The position numbers were made by a program, and so were the translations under genes. Shown here one piece after another: positions 4,691 to 7,323 of a DNA stretch of 7,323 nt (positions are counted from its first letter, which is position 1; each line of letters opens with the position of its first letter). A model generated the notes under the pieces. The model had not been told where the DNA came from and ran no database searches. It saw nothing but the letters and a program-made list of their open reading frames with translations. The stretch is taken from contig JAEWHU010000266.1 of NCBI GenBank assembly GCA_023387635.1, positions 1 through 7,323 on the forward strand. The letters run 5' to 3'. This stretch comes from Bacillota bacterium (lineage in GTDB: Bacteria; Bacillota; Clostridia; Lachnospirales; Lachnospiraceae).

Positions 4691-6829
4691 TCACTCACTA
4701 ATCTCATCTACTAAAGCGAAGTCAATGGTACGAAGCAATTTATCTGTGGATACTACTTCAACTATAACTTTTTCACCTAATTTATAAGTTTTACGTGTAT
4801 GCTCTCCGTAAAGTGAATATGACCCTTCATCATAGATATAATAATCATCTCTCATATCTGAGACTCTTATCATTCCTTCCACTGTATTAGGCAACTCTAC
4901 ATACATTCCCCAATTCGTGATTCCTGAGATTACTCCAGTAAACTTCTCACCAATGTAATCACTCATATATTCTACTTTCTTCAATTTATCCACTTCACGT
5001 TCAGCTTCATCTGCTCTTCGCTCTGTAATACTACATTGTCTTGCTACATCATTTAGTATTCTATTATAATGGTTAATTCTTTTATCAGAAATACCACCTC
5101 TTAGGTTTTCTTTTATGATTCGGTGTATTTGTAAGTCTGGATATCTTCTTATTGGTGACGTAAAATGACAGTAGTACTTTGTTGCTAAACCAAAATGTCC
5201 TTCACTTGTAGTGGTATAACTAGCACGCTTCATAGATCTTAAAGTTAATCTGCTAATGAGTGCCTCTTCTGGCGTATTCTCAATTTTTATTAATAATTTT
5301 TGTAATTCTTTTGGATGAATATCATCTTGTGTCACTCTTATGCTATATCCAAAGTTATTAATAAAAATACCTAATAATTTAATCTTCTCGGCATCTGGAT
5401 TTTCATGACTTCGATATACAAAAGGTAACTCCTGCCAAAAGAAATCTTCTGCGATTGTTTCATTGGCAATTAACATAAAATCTTCTATTATTTTAGTAGC
5501 TTTATTTCTTTCGTATGGCTTGATATCAATTGGATGACCTTTTTTATCTAAATATATCTTACTTTCAGGGAAGTCAAAGTCAATGGAACCTCTTAACCTT
5601 CTCTTTTCACGAAGAATTTCAGCTAATTCTAGCATCTTATGAAACATAGGAACTAGTTCCTTATACTCTTTCATTTCTTCTTCATCATTGTCTTCAACGA
5701 TTTTTTTCACACTGGTATATGTCATTCTTCTATCAACACATATCACCGTTTCTGCAATTTCATGCCCAATCACATTTCCTTTGCTATCAATATCCATAAA
5801 GCAACTTAGTGCCAATCTATCAACACCAGCATTCAAAGAACATATCCCATTAGATAACTTATGTGGAATCATTGGTATAACTCTGTCCACTAAATAAACA
5901 CTCGTTCCTCTTTTTAGGGCTTCTCTATCAAGAGGAGAGTCTTCCGTTACATAATTTGTTACGTCAGCAATATGAACTCCCAAATGATAAATACCATCAT
6001 CAAAGGATAAGGTGATTGCATCATCTAAATCCTTTGCATCTTCTCCATCAATAGTAACGGTCATAAGATGCCTAATATCTTTTCTTCCTGCCATGTCCCC
6101 ATTACTTACTTCTTCTTTAATACTAGCCACTTGCTTCATTACATCATCTGGAAACTCCATAGGTAAATTATTTGATATAATAACAGACATAATATCTACA
6201 CCTGGATCATTAATATGACCAAGAATTTGTATTACCTTACCTTCAGGGTTCTTATCCTTATCACCGTAATCTGTGATTTGGACAACTACTTTATGTCCAT
6301 TTACAGCACCTTTTGAACGCTCTTTCGGTATAAAAATATCTTTACTAAACTTTTGATTATCAGCAATTACAAAACCAAAATTCTTACTTTTTTCGTAAGT
6401 TCCTACAACAATAGTATTTGCCCTCTCAAGAATGCGCACTATCTCGCCTTCTCTTCTTTTCCCTACAGCACTATCCTTCGTAATTGTTACAACTACTTTG
6501 TCACCATGCAATGCACCTTTTATTCCATTTTCAGGTATAAAAATATCGGTATCTTCATCTTCTGTTATTACAAATCCAAAGCCGCGTTGTGTCCCTGTAA
6601 ATGTACCTGTTTTAGTATTATTATCTGCAATTTTATATTTTCCACTATTATCAATTTCAATGATACCATCAAATTGTAGTGCCTCTAAAACCTCTCTAAG
6701 TTCATTCTTCTCATTCTTTGGAACTTGAAGAATAAGAGCTAACTCTTTAAACTTCATCGGGTGGTAGTTACTACTATTCATAAACTCAGTGATGATTTTT
6801 TTCTTTTCCTCTATTATAATATTATCCAT
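4691..6829 (-). CDS. rnr: Ribonuclease R, 3'-to-5' exoribonuclease (RNase II/RNB family)
   Basis: A 712-aa processive exonuclease that degrades structured RNA, including the faulty mRNAs released by trans-translation. Domains in order: N-terminal winged helix (about 18-68), cold-shock domains CSD1 (74-117, RGFGFV at 82-87) and CSD2 (142-186, KNFGFV at 149-154), the RNB catalytic domain (about 250-575) and an S1 domain (about 628-708). The metal-binding motif TIDGEDAKDLDDA (259-271) supplies D261, D267, D269 and D270, matching D201, D207, D209 and D210 of E. coli RNase II. The HFTSPIRRYPDLQIHR block (555-570) is the conserved substrate-binding segment. The protein stops just after S1, so the lysine-rich tail of the E. 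coli enzyme is absent. The ATG at 6829 has GGAGA 4 nt upstream. smpB follows after 14 nt. Confidence 0.97.
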   Translation of the reverse strand: MDNIIIEEKKKIITEFMNSSNYHPMKFKELALILQVPKNEKNELREVLEALQFDGIIEIDNSGKYKIADNNTKTGTFTGTQRGFGFVITEDEDTDIFIPENGIKGALHGDKVVVTITKDSAVGKRREGEIVRILERANTIVVGTYEKSKNFGFVIADNQKFSKDIFIPKERSKGAVNGHKVVVQITDYGDKDKNPEGKVIQILGHINDPGVDIMSVIISNNLPMEFPDDVMKQVASIKEEVSNGDMAGRKDIRHLMTVTIDGEDAKDLDDAITLSFDDGIYHLGVHIADVTNYVTEDSPLDREALKRGTSVYLVDRVIPMIPHKLSNGICSLNAGVDRLALSCFMDIDSKGNVIGHEIAETVICVDRRMTYTSVKKIVEDNDEEEMKEYKELVPMFHKMLELAEILREKRRLRGSIDFDFPESKIYLDKKGHPIDIKPYERNKATKIIEDFMLIANETIAEDFFWQELPFVYRSHENPDAEKIKLLGIFINNFGYSIRVTQDDIHPKELQKLLIKIENTPEEALISRLTLRSMKRASYTTTSEGHFGLATKYYCHFTSPIRRYPDLQIHRIIKENLRGGISDKRINHYNRILNDVARQCSITERRADEAEREVDKLKKVEYMSDYIGEKFTGVISGITNWGMYVELPNTVEGMIRVSDMRDDYYIYDEGSYSLYGEHTRKTYKLGEKVIVEVVSTDKLLRTIDFALVDEISE

Positions 6830-6876
6830 TTTATCTCCATTATCTTCTTCATTTAACTACTCACTATATTACTTAT

Positions 6877-6885
6877 AGTATACCA
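6877..6885 (-). promoter_or_regulatory. Extended -10 promoter of rnr-smpB
   Basis: TGGTATACT on the minus strand (TG at 6885-6884, hexamer TATACT 6882-6877) is an extended -10 element with one mismatch in the hexamer. No good -35 lies 17 nt upstream, as is usual for this promoter class. Transcription would start near 6870, 40 nt before the rnr ATG. It makes sense of rnr expression despite the secG terminator. Confidence 0.55.
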
Positions 6886-7015
6886 TATTTCCCCTATAAT
6901 TAATACAAAAATTTTTCAATTACTTATTTCAATCATTCTAAGAAAGTCTTTATTTCAGTGATTATTTGAGTCATTATCTATCATTTGTAATGTACCCATA
7001 ATTGTTGTTTTTAAA

Positions 7016-7042
7016 AGATGGTAGTCTATAATTCTACCATCT
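7016..7042. terminator. Hairpin upstream of rnr, possible terminator
   Basis: AGATGGTAG (7016-7024) pairs with CTACCATCT (7034-7042) across a 9-nt loop. On the minus strand the stem runs into TTTT, and two G-U pairs could extend it. On the plus strand it is followed by the T-rich CCTTTCTT. It lies 89 nt past the secG terminator and 130 nt before the rnr promoter, so it may be a back-up terminator or the end of an unseen small transcript. Confidence 0.4.
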
Positions 7043-7102
7043 CCTTTCTTGGCTACTGTATTTATGTAGTTATCACAATATATTTTGCGGAGCATTTTTT
7101 AC

Positions 7103-7127
7103 TTTATAGGACGCTATTACCTATAAA
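7103..7127. repeat. 8-bp perfect dyad downstream of secG
   Basis: TTTATAGG (7103-7110) and CCTATAAA (7120-7127) form a perfect inverted repeat with a 9-nt centre, 4 bp from the secG terminator stem. It could be a second weak hairpin behind the main terminator or a binding site for a dimeric regulator. It is too far (over 200 bp) from the rnr promoter to be an obvious operator for it. Confidence 0.35.
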
Positions 7128-7131
7128 TAAA

Positions 7132-7177
7132 AAGGCGTATCGTTTTTTAACTTTATAGTTAAACTTCGATACGCCTT
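7132..7177 (-). terminator. Intrinsic terminator of secG
   Basis: An 11-bp perfect stem (AAGGCGTATCG, 7177-7167 pairing with 7142-7132) closes a 24-nt interior that itself folds as TTAAC/GTTAA (7147-7151 with 7158-7162). On the minus strand it is followed by TTTTTATTT. It begins 17 nt after the secG stop codon and is the strongest terminator in the window. Confidence 0.9.
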
Positions 7178-7194
7178 GTTAATTGCATTATTGA

Positions 7195-7323
7195 TTAGAT
7201 TACATTAAGTACTACAGAAAGTAGTAAAAATCCTATTGCAAGTCCTTTTGTTGCTTTCTCTAAAGCACCTTCCATAGAACGCCCTTTGTTCTTGCCCCAA
7301 TAGGAATCAGCCACACCATTAAT
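7195..7323 (-). CDS. secG: Protein-export membrane protein SecG, C-terminal part
   Basis: Only the last 42 codons are present, and the 5' end lies beyond the right edge. SecG is the small third subunit of the SecYEG translocon in the cytoplasmic membrane and assists SecA-driven protein export. The visible part shows the conserved end of the cytoplasmic loop (GVADSYWGKNKGRSMEGALEK split over residues 3-23 of the fragment; SYWGKNKGRSMEG is the telling block) followed by the second transmembrane helix (GLAIGFLLLSVVLNVI) ending at the stop codon TAA (7197-7195). The order secG-rnr-smpB is conserved in many Clostridia and supports the call. A strong intrinsic terminator follows. Confidence 0.92.
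   Translation of the reverse strand: MNGVADSYWGKNKGRSMEGALEKATKGLAIGFLLLSVVLNVI

Larger units (their letters stand above)
6830..7194. other. 365-nt spacer between secG and rnr
   Basis: This stretch contains, in minus-strand order, the secG terminator (7132-7177), an 8-bp dyad (7103-7127), a 9-bp hairpin (7016-7042) and the rnr promoter (6877-6885). A 46-codon open frame (7095-6955, minus) has no ribosome binding site and contains the 7016-7042 hairpin, so I do not call it a gene. The rest is AT-rich without further signals that I can support. Confidence 0.6.

Noticed and set aside
5688..6728. Several plus-strand open frames of 68-108 codons inside rnr
   Set aside because: They lie antisense to a well-conserved RNase R, lack ribosome binding sites and show no domain.
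6955..7095. 46-codon minus-strand open frame between secG and rnr
   Set aside because: No Shine-Dalgarno site before its ATG, a stable hairpin lies inside it, and its composition is not protein-like.

Overview
The window looks like chromosomal DNA from a low-GC Firmicute, most likely a spore-forming clostridium of the Lachnospiraceae type. The grounds are AT-rich composition with strong Shine-Dalgarno sites (GGAGG, AGGGG), the secG-rnr-smpB gene order typical of Clostridia, a signal-less family GH3 glycosidase as in plant-polysaccharide fermenters, and a small helical orphan family that I know only from Bacilli and Clostridia. The species assignment is inference. I see no insertion sequence, tRNA, rRNA or CRISPR array.

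Layout from left to right. (1) 1-1099, minus: the N-terminal 366 residues of a GH3 beta-glycosidase that runs off the left edge, with a promoter and RBS on its right. (2) 1275-2282, minus: a secreted protein of 335 aa made of a signal peptide and four tandem Big2 (bacterial Ig-like) domains. A 14-bp perfect inverted repeat flanks this gene. (3) 2283-2641: a spacer with a likely Big2 promoter and a striking 57-nt stem-loop. (4) 2642-2878, minus: a 78-aa orphan with a good sigma-A-type promoter. (5) 3115-3690 and 3810-4139, plus: two orphan genes. The first is a 191-aa helical protein of a family often mislabelled in databases. The second is a 109-aa protein with six cysteines, preceded by a sequence that fits mother-cell sporulation promoters (sigma-E/sigma-K). 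(6) 4209-7323, minus: smpB, rnr and the 3' end of secG, with terminators at both ends of the rnr-smpB block.

How the genes fit together. SmpB with tmRNA rescues stalled ribosomes, and RNase R degrades the faulty mRNA. Their adjacency (14 nt apart) fits co-expression. RNase R appears to have its own extended -10 promoter, because secG ends in a strong intrinsic terminator 365 nt upstream of rnr. The glycosidase and the Big2 protein are not obviously linked to this housekeeping block. The middle section (2642-4139) holds the least understood genes. The most testable new idea is that the 109-aa cysteine-rich protein is made in the mother cell during sporulation, perhaps together with its 191-aa neighbour.
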